A stretch of DNA of 64,000 nucleotides from Amaranthus tricolor (GCF_026212465.1 NC_080049.1:20816309-20880308); one strand, 5' to 3'. Counted from the first letter of the stretch, positions 27,881 through 39,981 are shown. Numbers and translations: made by a program. Notes: a model not told the origin generated them from the sequence alone.

Positions 27881-28534
27881 TGTTTCGGTTATGAAACGAG
27901 GAAGTGCAGAAGACACTTACAATACTGTGAATGGAAGCGTGGTCTGGAACGGCGACTTGTGGAAGGACGCGACTTGGATTCCTACAACACAACACGTTAG
28001 CCTTGTCCGAGGGTGATCTCCCGGAATACCCCTCCGACGTTCAAGTTAGAACGTAAATCGGAAATTAATGAATGATTGCTGAATGAATACAAGAGGGAAT
28101 GTCGAGATTGAGATTGCTAGTGTTAGTGTTTGGGTAAGCTTAGGATGTAATGTAAGCAAGGATACTAGGAAAGCTATATTTTTCAGATGATCCTCCCTCC
28201 TTGGTGGTAGCCACTATTTATAATGTTGTGGAAGGGAAGTTGCATCTAAGAAGTGAACTATCATGGGAGTAGTGGGAGTAATGGGAGGTGGACTAGTCAT
28301 GGGAAGGATGGACAGTCATTCATCTTGAAACAAGGGGAGCCATACACTGTGGGAAAGTGGGGAGTTAGGTTTTTTAGAAGTAACTGGACCATGGGCCATT
28401 CAAGGAAAATAGTAATTCCAGAAAAAGCCCTATTGACCGAAAGTCAAGGTCAACTAAAAAGGTCAAAGGGTATTTTAGTAATATAATGCTAATTATTAAA
28501 TAAATAAATTAATTGAATAAACAGTACCATGACA
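27881..28534 (-). repeat. 3' LTR of the Tat element
   Basis: 654 bp. Near-identical to 40002-40657. It contains the TATA sequence (TATAAATAG on the minus strand, at 28214-28222). A short purine-rich GTGGGGCTAAG lies just inside at 28535-28545 and is the likely polypurine tract. Confidence 0.97.
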
Positions 28535-28979
28535 CTTAGCCCCACGTATGAAGGAAGATGTGAGGGGAGAGCCCCAACAACCAGAAGCATCTTCCTTTAT
28601 GCGGAAAAAACACGTGCCCGTCGGAGTTGATTTAGTGATGGAGAACATTCGAAAGCCCCATGCGGATGAACACATATCCAATCTGGCGAATCTTCTAACA
28701 GCTTGTGAAAATTGAGCTTGTAAGCTTTAAATCGACTGTTTATATGTCAAGTTCTGAGTTGTGACGAAGAAGATACGACATTTTCAAAATATGTCGTGTA
28801 AAAACGAACATTGCCGCGGCTTGTAACGTGCCGCGGAGTAGCCCCAGGTGTATTATGCAGTAGCAAAAATCGTAAATGCGAGGGCTTGATTATTTCTCGG
28901 AGAACATCCGCGACTTTGGCTTAACTATGACGCGGACTAGGAATCCGTGTCTTCAATCCACACGTTCATCATGAAAATT

Positions 28980-29940
28980 CTCTCATACTTAGAATTTTTC
29001 AAAAATGGTAAGGGGTACCAGAGGGTCCCACTTTTCGATCATACGGTAATATTTCACACTTAGAATATTCTGGAAACGATGAGGACCACCTGGGGGTCCG
29101 ACTTATGGACCGTACAGACAAACTCGTCGTTGCGGAAAAGTAAAAATGTTCCCACCACCTAGTCATGGCAAGCCCCTTGTTCTTCCATGAGACGGTATGA
29201 GCACCGTATTCCGTGTCTCCAATCGCACGGTCATACGAGAGGTCTTCTATATTTAGAATTCTTTACCTGGACTAGGGCTATCTAGGGGTCCGACTTGTCG
29301 ACTTCACGGAAGAACATATCCCTTGCTCTTCTACGACGCGGATTCAGTACGAAGGCCCGTGTCTTCGATCGTACGGAAGTATGGGAATTCACTTGTACTT
29401 AGAATTTTCACACTATTGACTGAATGTACCAGTGAGTCCGACTTATCGATCCCACGGACTTTCTTTGCACTTGTTTCATTCATGCTTCACTCAGGCGGCG
29501 GTTTAGAGCGAAGGTGACGCGGTATATCATCCGCCTTATCGAATGTGCAACTTTTCATATTTAGTATTCTCGTTTCTAGGGGCGCAATTCAGGGTCCAAC
29601 TTGTTGACTTCCTAGACACGTTTAAGCGCTAAAAGACTTAGAATAATTTTTCATATTCTCCCTCTCCCTGGGGGTCCGACTTATGGACCTGACGACTGTA
29701 TGAGAGTTTGGTAACTGGTTACTTAGAAAATTTTATAAGGTTTCACCTTTCATTGGGGGTCCGACTTTTCGACCTCCCATCTATAGTTAAGGACTGACAC
29801 TTGGGTTTTGCAACATGTCCCTTTTACTGAGGGTCCGACTAGTGGACCTCACGGCTTTTGCTAAAACACTTGGAAAAGATCTTTTGGTGACTTCCTCTAA
29901 CTGGAAGACCGACTTATCGACTTCCCAGCTTTCGTTTTGG
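28980..29940. repeat. Degenerate repeat array on the 5' side of the antisense gene
   Basis: The motif GGGTCCGACTTATCGA or close variants recurs about nine times (near 29015, 29096, 29287, 29435, 29592, 29672, 29757, 29830, 29908), usually with CTTAGAATnTTT between copies. Spacing varies from about 75 to 190 bp. It is the same repeat family as the regular array at 33580-34180, but older or more diverged. Confidence 0.8.
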
Positions 29941-29984
29941 GATTCCATTTTTGTTTAATGAGGGTTCACATCCCAAGTAAGGCA

Positions 29985-30010
29985 TTTATTGCTGCAATAA
30001 ATAGGGTGGT
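29985..30010 (+). promoter_or_regulatory. Possible TATA region of the antisense gene
   Basis: GCTGCAATAAATAGGGTGG lies about 350 bp before the ATG and is followed by a CT-rich leader full of CTTCAA repeats, as in many plant 5' UTRs. No transcript evidence is available. Confidence 0.35.
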
Positions 30011-30354
30011 TGGAACAATTCCTCTCATCTAATCTTCATTAACTCCCCCAAATCTTCAAATCGCTAGAAAGAGAAAGTAGAGAGAGACGCTCTGACAATC
30101 TTCATCCCTCCTTCAAACTTCTGACAAATTCTCGAAGATCTTCAAGGTTTCTCACAGATCTTCATCAAGTTTCTGACAAATCTTCAAACTCTCTTCAAGG
30201 TATTCAAACTTTTTCTCAGATTTTTCAAATTTCTTCAAGTTATTCTTCAAACTGTTCTTCATGTTCTTGAATGTTTAAAGGTTTTGGATTAGTTTTATGA
30301 ATTTATCCATTATTCTTTACAAGTTTCGCCTACTATTTTTCGAATATTATTAAT

Positions 30355-33300
30355 ATGGATGTCGCGGCTACTCATGACACATTAGCTAACTTGGACATTA
30401 ACATTGCTAACCCGACGGAAATTCCCTTGGTAGTATGTAGACGCTTTAATAAAGAGGGGTTGCTAATGAATGATTCGGACGATAGTAGTTCGGTGAGAAT
30501 AACCCCTCATTGTGAATCAATAAAGGCCGGGGATGAATCGTCTGTCTCCCCTGTGTATACGCCGGAGAAAATGAAAACTGCTCCTTGGGAAGTGGGCATT
30601 GCTTTCTTCCCAAATTACTTGCCGCGAATAAATCCTGACCTGGAAGGGTTATTGTATGTAGATATGGAAAACGTTGAAGTATCAACCGAGTCATCAGGAA
30701 GGGAAAGCGCGGCGCCGGTCCCTCCTCCATTTTACATTCCACACGGCGGGCCCCTTAATTACTTCATAGATTTACAAACCAAAAGGGATTTGGAAAGTCG
30801 ACGGGAAGCCATCTCTCAGAAGTGGGGTTTAAAAGAAGACATCAACATTATTACACCGGGGAACTATGATACTGTTAGATTTCCCCCTCCACATTGTATA
30901 GCTGTATATTTTCCTTCATTCGAATTAGGACTTAGATTTCCTCTCCACCCTTTTTTTCGAGAGGTACTGGATTTTTTGAACCTTTCTGTGCCCGAGTTAT
31001 ACCCCAATGCTTGGGGTTGTATGGTGGCTTTTTTTATTCTTTATAAAGTTTTGGCCGTACCACCGACGCTCACAGCGTTTAGGTATATATTTAGAGCCCG
31101 GTTATGTAATTCCCAATTACATGGCTGTGGTTGGATAACATTTACCCATCGTCGTGGACTGAAGATAGTCCACGGCCTTCCCGACAACCAGAAAGGATAT
31201 AGGACCAAGTTTGCCTATTTGTACAACTCAAGGGGATGGAACATCAAGACATCCTTCGACATCAAACCCAACCTTTCGGGTTTTAATAATGGGATCCCGC
31301 AATGTTCCTTTGACGACGCGGTGATCATAGAATATGCGAAGATGGACGTTCAGTTGGGGAGGAAACCTATGAACGTCCAACTCAATTGGATACCAGGTCG
31401 TCCCGAGTTGGAGAATGAGAACCTCCTCTCGGCATTCGGCATCAGCTTGGCTATCGATCGGATTAAGAGCCGTCGGATTCCTTTTTCCCTTGATAGTTTT
31501 TTACTCATTTCTAACTCTTGATTTTTCAGGGGTAGCCAAGGAAAATTTAAGAGCAAAGAATCCGGATCTGATGAAGAAATTCAGCATTCGCGATTTGCTG
31601 AGGGAGCTAATCAAAGGGCCGCGGAAATGCCTCTCCCTCTTCCGCCTAAGGTACGACCTTTCTCTTAACTTTCTCTTAACTTTCTAATTTTTTATCTTAA
31701 CTTTCTAATTTCTCTTTTCATAGGATTCGGCCACTGTAGAGAAGGGCCTTGATGATGTGCCCAGCCAGCAGGAGGCCCTCCATCTCCTCGAGGAGAGGAA
31801 AAAAATTCACATTCCCGATGAGTCTAAGAGGGTGATTCCTCAGACAAGGGATGCGAAGAAAAAGAGTGGGAAGGAGAGGAAGAGGAAGAGAGACTCTTCT
31901 TCCCACGGGGAGAGCTCGGCCAAGAGGGCCTCCATAGATACCATTCATACGGCGGTGACTCTCCGGATGAGGCCAGTTGTGGAAGCAGCGTCCTCTCCCC
32001 AGGCTACTTCTGTGCCCATTTCTGACAAGGGCAAGGAGAAAGTAGGGGAGTCTTCCTCGGCTCCGGATTCACAATTTGCGGACGTGTATCGTCGTCGGAA
32101 AGTTCCACCCTTCCAACATGAGACGCCCTTCACGGAGTTGGGGCATAAGGGTCTGATCGTTCGTTTCAACAGGGCGACGTCCAACCTGGTCAGCAAGGTG
32201 GATGTCGACCTTCTAGAGTCCATGCCCCCCCGCGATAGAGTGCGTCGGGCGCAGGCTTCCGCGGCAGAGGTAACGTTCCTTCCTTCACGATAAATGGTTT
32301 TTATTTCGATCTGTTGGATCTTATAAATTGCTTCTTCGCAGGCCTTTATAAGGTTGGCTTTCGAGCTCAATGTTGGTCGCCAAAATGCCGCGGATCAAGA
32401 GACCTTGGCCTCCCTCACCTCCCGCTGCGAAGAGCTGAACAGAGAACTGTTGAAGTTACGGGAGGATTTGCCGGGCTTAAAGGAGAAAGTGGCCAAGTGT
32501 TCTGAGCTGAAAGAACGCTTGGTCCAGACTGAGCAATGGCGGGAAAAGGCGAGAAAGCAGTTGGAGGAGACCGTCGGGAACTTGGATGCTGCTTCCAACA
32601 AATCGGCGACCCTTGGCCATGAGATCGGCCGCCTGATGGATATTCACGCCAAGCTGGTTCATCAGAATCAGCGCCTAATGCAGCAGGTGGCGGCCGATTC
32701 CGCCAATTTCAAGATGGTACTATCCGCGGCTAAAGTGTATAAACTTTGCTTGGGAAGGAAAGCCCGGATAGTTCGAGACTGGCTGACTTCGGATGAGCCG
32801 GAGGCGTCAAGTTTTCTGGGAGATCTGACGGCGGAGATGATGGGCGCCGGTTCCAAGATTAGTGACGAGAAGTATCGCCTGGCTGCCACGGAGTTGGGCA
32901 TGGATTTCGAAACCCTTCAAAAAACTGCCAATCAAAAGGGGAGCGAAGCCTTGTCCAACCTAGCTCCAATCTTGGAGGGGGAGTCGGCGGTGCTTGTCGA
33001 TCCTTCTTGGGATGCGGAGGAGAAGAGGGTCTGGTCGGAGAAAATAAATGATGACGCTGAAAAGGAGGCCTTGTGCCTCGACTTAGACCATTTGACCCTT
33101 TCCTCTCCTCTGGCATCTGATGTCCCGGAAAACATGGCGCTCTCCAGCCTGGAGAGTTTATGCCTTGATTTGTCAAACTTGATCATTGACGAAGGTAGAA
33201 ACCTCCAGGGCTTATCCAAGGAGCTGTCCGAGATTAAGGTGGAGCCGTTTAATATTGAAGATTATGTAAGCTTCACCCCTAGTCTTGAAGAGGGGATGGC

Positions 33301-33367
33301 CGGGTCTCCTCCTGCGCCGGGTCAAGGTCTCGAAGGGGACGTGGATGCCTTCCTGGACGACATATAA
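30355..33367 (+). pseudogene. Antisense spliced gene carried by the Tat element (Transposase_28-like plus coiled coil)
   Basis: Four exons on the strand opposite to gag-pol: 30355 to about 31471, 31530-31650, 31724-32269 and 32342-33367. Introns of 58-73 bp end in TTTTTCAG, TTTTCATAG and CTTCGCAG; donors 2 and 3 are AAG|GTACGA and GAG|GTAACG, while donor 1 is weak. Exon 1 (residues ~170-330) carries FPPPHCIAVYFPSFELGLRF, LHPFFREVLDFL and YPNAW, the pattern of the PF04195 'putative gypsy type transposon' family. Exon 3 is basic and low complexity (KKKSGKERKRKRD, a possible nuclear signal). Exon 4 is a long Leu/Glu-rich coiled coil with an acidic C-terminus ending DAFLDDI. Exon 2 enters in one frame but must leave in another; a single missing base near 31607 would explain this, hence the pseudogene label. 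Function is unknown. Antisense extra ORFs are known in some Tat elements. Confidence 0.8.
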
Positions 33368-33569
33368 CCTTCATTTTTGTAATCATACACTTGTAATTAT
33401 TTAGAATATTTTCCAAACAATGCCATTTGAATATTTCGTGTTTTCCAGAACAATGTATATGTTTGTTATTTTGAGCTTTTGAGAACATTTCTATTTTTAA
33501 ATTTCTAGGCCGTGACTTATCCTGGTAAAAGGTCGAGAAATATTTTTCGTGTGGAGAACTCAGAATAAT

Positions 33570-34180
33570 TTCAACCCTTGGACCCCATTCTAGGGGTCTG
33601 ACTTGTTGATGTCCCTGTCGGGAATTTTTAGCAAATAACTTGAAATAATTTTGAAGTTTGAGACCCCAATCTGGGGGTCCGACTTATCGACGTCCCGGTT
33701 AGGAAACATCTTTGAAAAACTTAGAATATTTTGAACTTAGGGACCCCAATCTGGGGGTCCGACTTATCGATGTCCCGGTTAGGAAACATCTTTGAAAAAC
33801 TTAGAATATTTTGAACTTAGGGACCCCAAACTGGGGGTCCGACTTATCGATGTCCCGGTTTAGGAAACATCTTTGGAAAACTTGGAATATTTTGGACTTA
33901 GGGACCCCAAACTGGGGGTCAGACTTATCGATGTCACGGTTAGGAAACATCTTTGAAAAACTTAGAATATTTTGAACTTAGGGACCCCAATCTGGGGGTC
34001 CGACTTATCGATGTCCCGGTTAGGAAACATCTTTGAAAAACTTAGAATATTTTGAACTTAGGGACCCCAAACTGGGGGTCCGACTTATCGATGTCTCGGT
34101 TTAGGAAACATCTTTGGAAAACTTGGAATATTTTGGACTTAGAGACCCCAAACTGGGGGTCAGACTTATCGATATGACTG
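33570..34180. repeat. ~80-bp tandem repeat array, about eight copies
   Basis: The unit holds GACCCCAAnCTGGGGGTCCG, CTTATCGATGTCCCGGTT, AGGAAACATCTTTG and CTTAGAATATTTTGAACTTA. The GGGGTCCGACTT block recurs near 33595, 33675, 33755, 33835, 33916, 33997, 34077 and 34158. Two slightly different unit types alternate. GACCCCAAnCTGGGGGTC is itself an inverted repeat. Such arrays are typical of the region downstream of pol in Tat-type elements. Confidence 0.93.
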
Positions 34181-34455
34181 AATTTTATAAGATTTGCAAT
34201 AGAACTTTGCCGAGTACATGTGATCGTAAGAGCCGGATAATCTTCAAATGAAACTTCTGATTTGTTATAAATGATGAAATTTGACAATCATAAAGCTACA
34301 ATTGACAACGCGAGCATGCCGCGGGAAGATGGCTGATAAAGCGGAATACAAATGAGAACGCGACTACATCGTGGGATGAAACTTTGAAACTTTGAAACTT
34401 TGTCGCGGAGTTAATCTGATAAGACTGAGTTATTGATTGCCCCTTGCAAATCTTG
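34181..34455. other. Spacer between repeat array and pol end in the Tat element
   Basis: Non-coding on both strands. It contains a short triple repeat of GAAACTTT near 34377-34400. Nothing else was recognised. Confidence 0.5.
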
Positions 34456-37313
34456 TTAAATGAAGAATTTCTTCAAATGGTCTTCATTCCATGGGCGAGG
34501 TAGTTTTTTTCCTTTCATGTCTTTTAGTTCGAAAGTTCCCGGTTTGATGACGCGGGTGACTTTGAAAGGGCCGTCCCAGTTGGCTCCTAACTTTCCTTTT
34601 TCCACTATCTTTTGCGGAGTACAAAGTCCCCAATTTGAATACGTCTGGTTTTAACATGACGGTTGAAGCTACGAATCATTCTCTGCTTCTGTGCTATCGA
34701 TCTCAACAGTGCGTTTCCTCTTGTTTCGGGTAGGAGATCTAGGTTTGTTCTTTTTCCTTCCTCATTCTCGGCGTGTGAGTAGTAGGTGACCCGTGTGGAG
34801 GGTACGCCTATTTCCACTGGAAGTACGGCTTCGGATCCGTACACTAAAGAGAACGGCGTATGCCCCGTGGCCTCTTTGATTGTTGTTCGACTTGCCCATA
34901 AGATGCCTGGTAATTCTTCATCCCAATTTCCTTTGACCCCCTCTATCTTCTTTTTGATACCGTTGAGAATTTCCTTGTTTGCGGACTCAACTTGCCCGTT
35001 AGTTTGAGGTCGAGATACAGAACTGAACCTGATTTGGATGTTGAACCTGTCGCAATACTCGATGGTGTTCTTGCTAACAAATTACCTTCCATTGTCTGTT
35101 ATGATCACACGAGGGATGCCATATCTTGTTATAATATTCCGCCATATAAACTGACAGACTTGCTTGTCTGTGATGGAGCTAAGAGCCTCTGCTTCCACAT
35201 ACTTGGTGAAGTAATCGATAGCCACAATGATGAACTTTCTTTGGCCCTTGGCAGGTGGGAAGGGGCCGAGGAGATCCATGCCCCATTTGTCAAAAGGCAG
35301 AACAGCTTGCATGGCGGTCAAGTAATTTGATGGCTTCCTCCCAATCTTCGAGTGGTATTGACATTCAGGACATCTTTTGATTAAGGTTTCCGTGTCATTC
35401 CTGAGTGAGGGCCAATAATATCCGCTTCTGAGAACCTTTCCTACAACGGTTCGCACTCCTTGATGAATACCACATCCGCCTTCGTGTATTTCGCGAAGGA
35501 TATAGTTTCCTTCTTCAGGAGAAACACATTTCAGAAGGGGTTGTGTATATGACTTTTTATAGAGCGTTCCTTCGTAGAGTTCGAACCATCTAGCCTTTTT
35601 CTGGACCATTTTTGCTTGATTTTCATCTTGGGGAAGCGTCTGATTCTGCAAGAACTTGATGTAAGGATCCATCCACATCTCTGACCTATCAATGGTGTTG
35701 ACCATGAGATTGATTCTAGGGTTTGGAAGTACTTCCCAGATGATGTTGCGGGCCGCGGATGTTTCAGCTGAGCTAGCCAGCTTTGCCAAAGAGTCAGCTT
35801 GTGCATTTTGGGATCTTGGGATATGGACCAAAGTGAATTTGTCGAATTTCTGAACAAATTCATTTACTTGCTGTAAGTACATTTTCATGCTTTCATCTTT
35901 GGCCTCGAATTCTCCATTTACTTGTCCAACTATTAGTTGGGAATCAGAAAATACGGACAATATCTTACCCCCTGCTTCGTAGCAGATTTTCAGCCCCATC
36001 AATAAAGCTTCATATTCGGCCTCATTGTTGGACGCCGCGAACTCGAATCTTACCGCCCTTTCCATACGGACCCCGGCGGACGATTTAATGAGGAGTCCAG
36101 CCCCACTTGCTAATTGTGTCGAGGACCCATCTACATACAACTTCCATTCTTGATTGGGTTCAGGATGAGGGGGAAGAGTACTTTCAGTAATGAAATCGGC
36201 CAGAGCCTGGGCTTTGACTGCTGTGCGAGGCTCATACTCGATTCCGAAATCTGCTAGCTGGTTTGCCCAATCTGTAACGCGGCTTGACTTATTTTTCCCC
36301 TCCAGAATCTTTTTCAAAGGTTGATCAGTCTGAACGATGATCTGGTGGGATTGGAAGTATGGCTTCAATTTTCTGCTTGCCATCACTATTGCAAATATGA
36401 CCTTTTCCACTTCGCAGTAGTTCCCCTCTGAGCCCCGGAATGCATGACTCACATAGTATATTGGAAGCTGTTTCTTTTCTCTTTCCGCCACTAGTACTCC
36501 GGATAGCGAGTACTCGGAGATAGAGACATATAGGACTAGCTTCTCCCCTTTGATGGGTGATACTAATTTCGGCAAGGTAGACAGGTGTTCCTTCAATTCC
36601 TGGAATGCTTCTTCTGCTTCTCTCGTCCATTCGAACTTGCTTTGCTTTAGGGTTTTGAAGAAGAGGGAGCATTTGTCCGCGGATTTGGATAGAAATCTCC
36701 CTAAGGCTGCTAGGCACCCTGTTAGTTTCTGCACTTCTTTTACGGATCTGGGGGACTTCATATCTTGGATTGCCTTAATTTTGTCGGGGTTTGCCTCTAT
36801 CCCTCTTTCGTTGACAAGGAAACCAAGGCACTTACCTCCAGTAACTCCAAAGACGCATTTATCTGGATTGAGTCGCATTTGGTGCTTCCGGAGGGTTGTG
36901 AATGTTTCTCGGAGGTCTGCAGCATGTTCAGATGCTTGCTTGCTCTTTGCAATCATGTCGTCCACGTATACCTCCAGATTTCGGCCTATCTGAGACTGGA
37001 AGACTTTGTTTACCATTCTCTGATGAGTGGCCCCGGCGTTTTTTAGACCAAAGGGCATGACTTTGTAGCAGTACACGTCGGCATTCGTGATGAACGCTGT
37101 GTGCGGTTGGTCTTCAGGGGCCAACGGGATTTGATGATAACCTGCGTTAGCATCCATGAAGCTCAACAGGGCGTGTCCTGCTGTGGAGTCCACCAAACGA
37201 TCTATCTTGGGGAGAGGGTAGTCGTCTTTTGGGCATGCCTTGTTTAGATCCGTGAAATCGACGCACATTCTCCACTTCCCGTTGGATTTCTTGACGAGAA
37301 CAACGTTGGAGAG
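34456..37313 (-). pseudogene. Tat pol: reverse transcriptase, two RNase H domains, integrase (broken)
   Basis: The main open stretch is 37268-35082. The RT has CVDFTDLNKACP and YVDD (about 36968-36957). The first RNase H (about 36540-36230) reads LYVSISEY where active enzymes have an Asp, so it looks inactive. A second RNase H starting LYVDGSST (about 36140) keeps its acidic residues; this dual arrangement is the mark of the Tat lineage. Integrase has the HHCC finger (HEGGCGIH ... CPEC, about 35485-35360) and DDE residues in WGMDLLG, ITDNG and NGQVESAN (about 34990). Breaks are a stop at 37314-37316 before the open stretch, a TAA at 35082-35084 just after ITDNGR, and a frameshift near 34610. 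The last frame ends at 34456. Confidence 0.95.
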
Positions 37314-38774
37314 CTAATCTGAATATTTGCATTCTCTGACGAATCCGACCTTCAATAACTTCTCCACCTCCTCTTTGGCGGCTTCTATTCGCTCTCTTCC
37401 CTGATGTCGCAACTTTTGCTTCACGGGTTTATAACCTGGCTTTATATCAAGTTTATGACACATGATATGGGTAGGGATACCAGGCATCTCTTCCGTGGAG
37501 AAAGCGAAGACATCGCGGAACTCGGCGATGGTGGCCAAGAGATCAGTCTTGATTGCGTCTGAGAGGTTTTTTCCAACTTTGATTTGTTTCCCATCAAACA
37601 TCTCTACCTCCTCATACCGTTCTACTGGGTGAGGCCTTCCGTGGGCGTTGGGGTTGTCTGTATACACGCTCATGACGGCTGAAGAGTCTCCCCTCTTTCT
37701 TTTGGAGGGAGTGGAGGAGGTTTCTCGCTTGAGGGTACTCACTAGACATTGACGAGCTGTCACTTGGTCCCCTTTGAGTATGCCCACTTGCCCATCATCC
37801 CGCTCAAACTGAAGCAAGAGTTGATGAGGGAAGATTGCAGCTTTGATTTTGTTGATGAGCGGAAGCCCCATGATGGCGTTGTAAGGGAATGTGAGATCTA
37901 CAACCGTGAATCGTATGGGCATCGTTCTACTTTTGTCCTTCTCTCCTACTCGTACGGGTAGTACGATGGTACCCAATGGAACGACCTGGTTTCCCCCAAA
38001 CCCGATCAAAGGTTTATCGAGGGGTTGCAAGTGTTTTTCTTCAAACTGCATTTTCCTTAGGCAATCCATTGTTAGAAGATCAGCCGTACTTCCGGTATCT
38101 ACAAGTACCCTTTTGACTTTCATTTGCCCAATTTTCAAAGTGACCACCAGAGGGTCAGTATGTGGTTGTTGAAGCATTTGAGAGGTCGTGGCATCGAATT
38201 TCATGACCGGCCCACTAGATGTGGTCATTGGAGGTCCCTTCAGCAAAGTATGGACGCTATCTTTTGCGGCGCGGATGGTGGGATATTCCTCCGTGTATCC
38301 ACCGAAAATCAGGTTGATAGTCCCTTGAGTGTTGGAACTTTCGCGTCTGGCCTCATCCCTTCCGGGGGATCTGTGTCTTTGGTGCCACGACTTTCTTTCG
38401 ACTTCTTTTGCTACATAGTCTCCCTTGTTGATGAACCTCGATAGTTTCCCTTCATCAGCCAATTGGTGCAGGATACGTTTAAGTTCACGGCATTGGGCCA
38501 AAGTGTGGCCGTGTTCTTAGTGGTAGTCACACCACAGATTGAAGTTGCGACGGTTGGAAGGGGTGTTAGTAGGAGGCGGAGTTAGCAATTCATTGCGGAT
38601 GGCATAGAATATGTCTTTCCTGTTGCGGTTGAACATCGGGTCATTGCCTCCATCAAGTATACTCCGCGTCCTTGTTTCCCCTTCCGCGACGTACACATGT
38701 CTGGATCGTGGAGGCCCCATATCTGACGGGGGCTCCGGACGACGTGGAGGGTAGTTTCTTTCCCTCCTCAATGC
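37314..38774 (-). pseudogene. Tat zinc-knuckle and aspartic protease region (broken)
   Basis: In the same frame as gag and RT. After the gag stop comes a basic stretch, then a CDYH...EHGHTLAQC cysteine-histidine motif split by a TAA at 38517-38519. The protease active site VLVDTGSTADLL is at about 38105-38070 and a downstream IMGLPLI follows, as in retropepsins. The segment runs into the connection before RT (KPGYKPVKQKLR) and ends at a TAG at 37314 where a Trp is usual in the family. One long gag-pol frame is thus interrupted by point mutations. Confidence 0.92.
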
Positions 38775-39962
38775 TTATTCCTCTCTGTTTCTCGAGGATT
38801 GATTGGCAATGAGGTCCTTCTTATCAGACCTCCGTTTTTTAGGATCATGGTCCTGACATATTTCGGAGGCCGTGACATAGCTTTGGCATTGCTTCATGGC
38901 CTCCGCGTATGTCTTCACTTGACTTTCGACCAACTGGAACTTCAGCCGTTGGGCCTTCATTCCGTTGATCAGGGCGTTTAATGCAACCGATTCTTCCAAA
39001 TCGGTTACCTCCAGCACCGCCTCATGAAACTTTTTTAGATAGGATGATATGAACTCTCCTTCTATTTGCGTGATGCTGAGTAGATGGAAATTTGATTTCT
39101 CCTGCCTTCTGGAAGCTATAAAGTGGCCCAGGAACTTCTCTTCCAGTTGGGCAAAGTTGTGTATACTTCCTCCTGGAAGGGAGGTATACCATGTCAGTGC
39201 TACTCCCGTAAGAGTAGTCGGGAAGAACTTGCACCACAACAACAGGTCATTGGTATACAGCAACATCAAGTTTTTGTAGGCCATCAGATGTTCCTCCGAG
39301 CAGGACGTTCCATCGAAGGCCGCCATGTTCGGAATCTTTATCTTCCCGTTACTGGGGGTATTTAGTATCACCGGGGCCAATGGAGATATTATGGGTACAA
39401 GTTTTCCAGAAAGGCTACTTTTGCCGGCCTCATTCCTCGGCATGGTGATGCGGCAGCTAGACTCCGCGGCTTGAGCTTGCTTTCTTTCTTCCCTCCTTTT
39501 ATCCACCAATGATTGGACGCTTTCAGACGTCTTTTGTTTCTTACTTTCTAGGAAGGTTCGGACATCTCGAGAGGCGGTTTTAGATTCGCCATCCCGCAGA
39601 TCTGTTTTGCTGAGGCTCGGGTAGGTTCTAGATCTCTCCCGCCTCTTTTTATTGTGTCTACTGGAGTGGGACGTCTTCGAGTTCCCATCCTGAGATTCAT
39701 GAGACTTCGGTATCTCTTGATGGGGTTCGATTCGTGCCCACAAGTTTTTTATTTGATCCGCCATGTCTTCTAATACTCGTTGCTGAGTAGGAGCATTATT
39801 CATGACGGCGCAGAGTTGTTCAGAGAAAGCAGCCGTGAGGTTCTGTGCTAGCATGTCCAGATCACGGCGAGTCACGGCTTGATTATTAGCGTGACCTGCA
39901 GAAGTGTTTGTATCTGTGCTATGCACGGTGGCTTTTTGAGTCGGATTTCTCTTAGGAGCCAT
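38775..39962 (-). pseudogene. Tat gag (capsid) protein, stop-terminated early
   Basis: Starts at ATG 39962 (MAPKRNPTQ), 20 bp inside the primer-binding site; the reading frame extends back into the LTR but earlier codons are not likely used. The 395-residue product has a basic, Ser-rich linker (SSRHNKKRRERSRT) and a Retrotrans_gag domain (PF03732-type: LMAYKNLMLLYTND, LTWYTSLPGGSI, FLGHFIASRRQ, SYLKKFHEAV). A TAA at 38775-38777 ends it, but the same frame continues into the nucleocapsid and protease region, so the original product was a gag-pol fusion. Whether the stop is a mutation or normal for this family cannot be told here. Confidence 0.9.
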
Positions 39963-39981
39963 GACTTTTTGTTCAATTGTT

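Noticed and set aside
31945..32370. Minus-strand frames over the antisense gene of the Tat element
   Set aside because: Shadows of the plus-strand exons, and they cross its clear splice sites.
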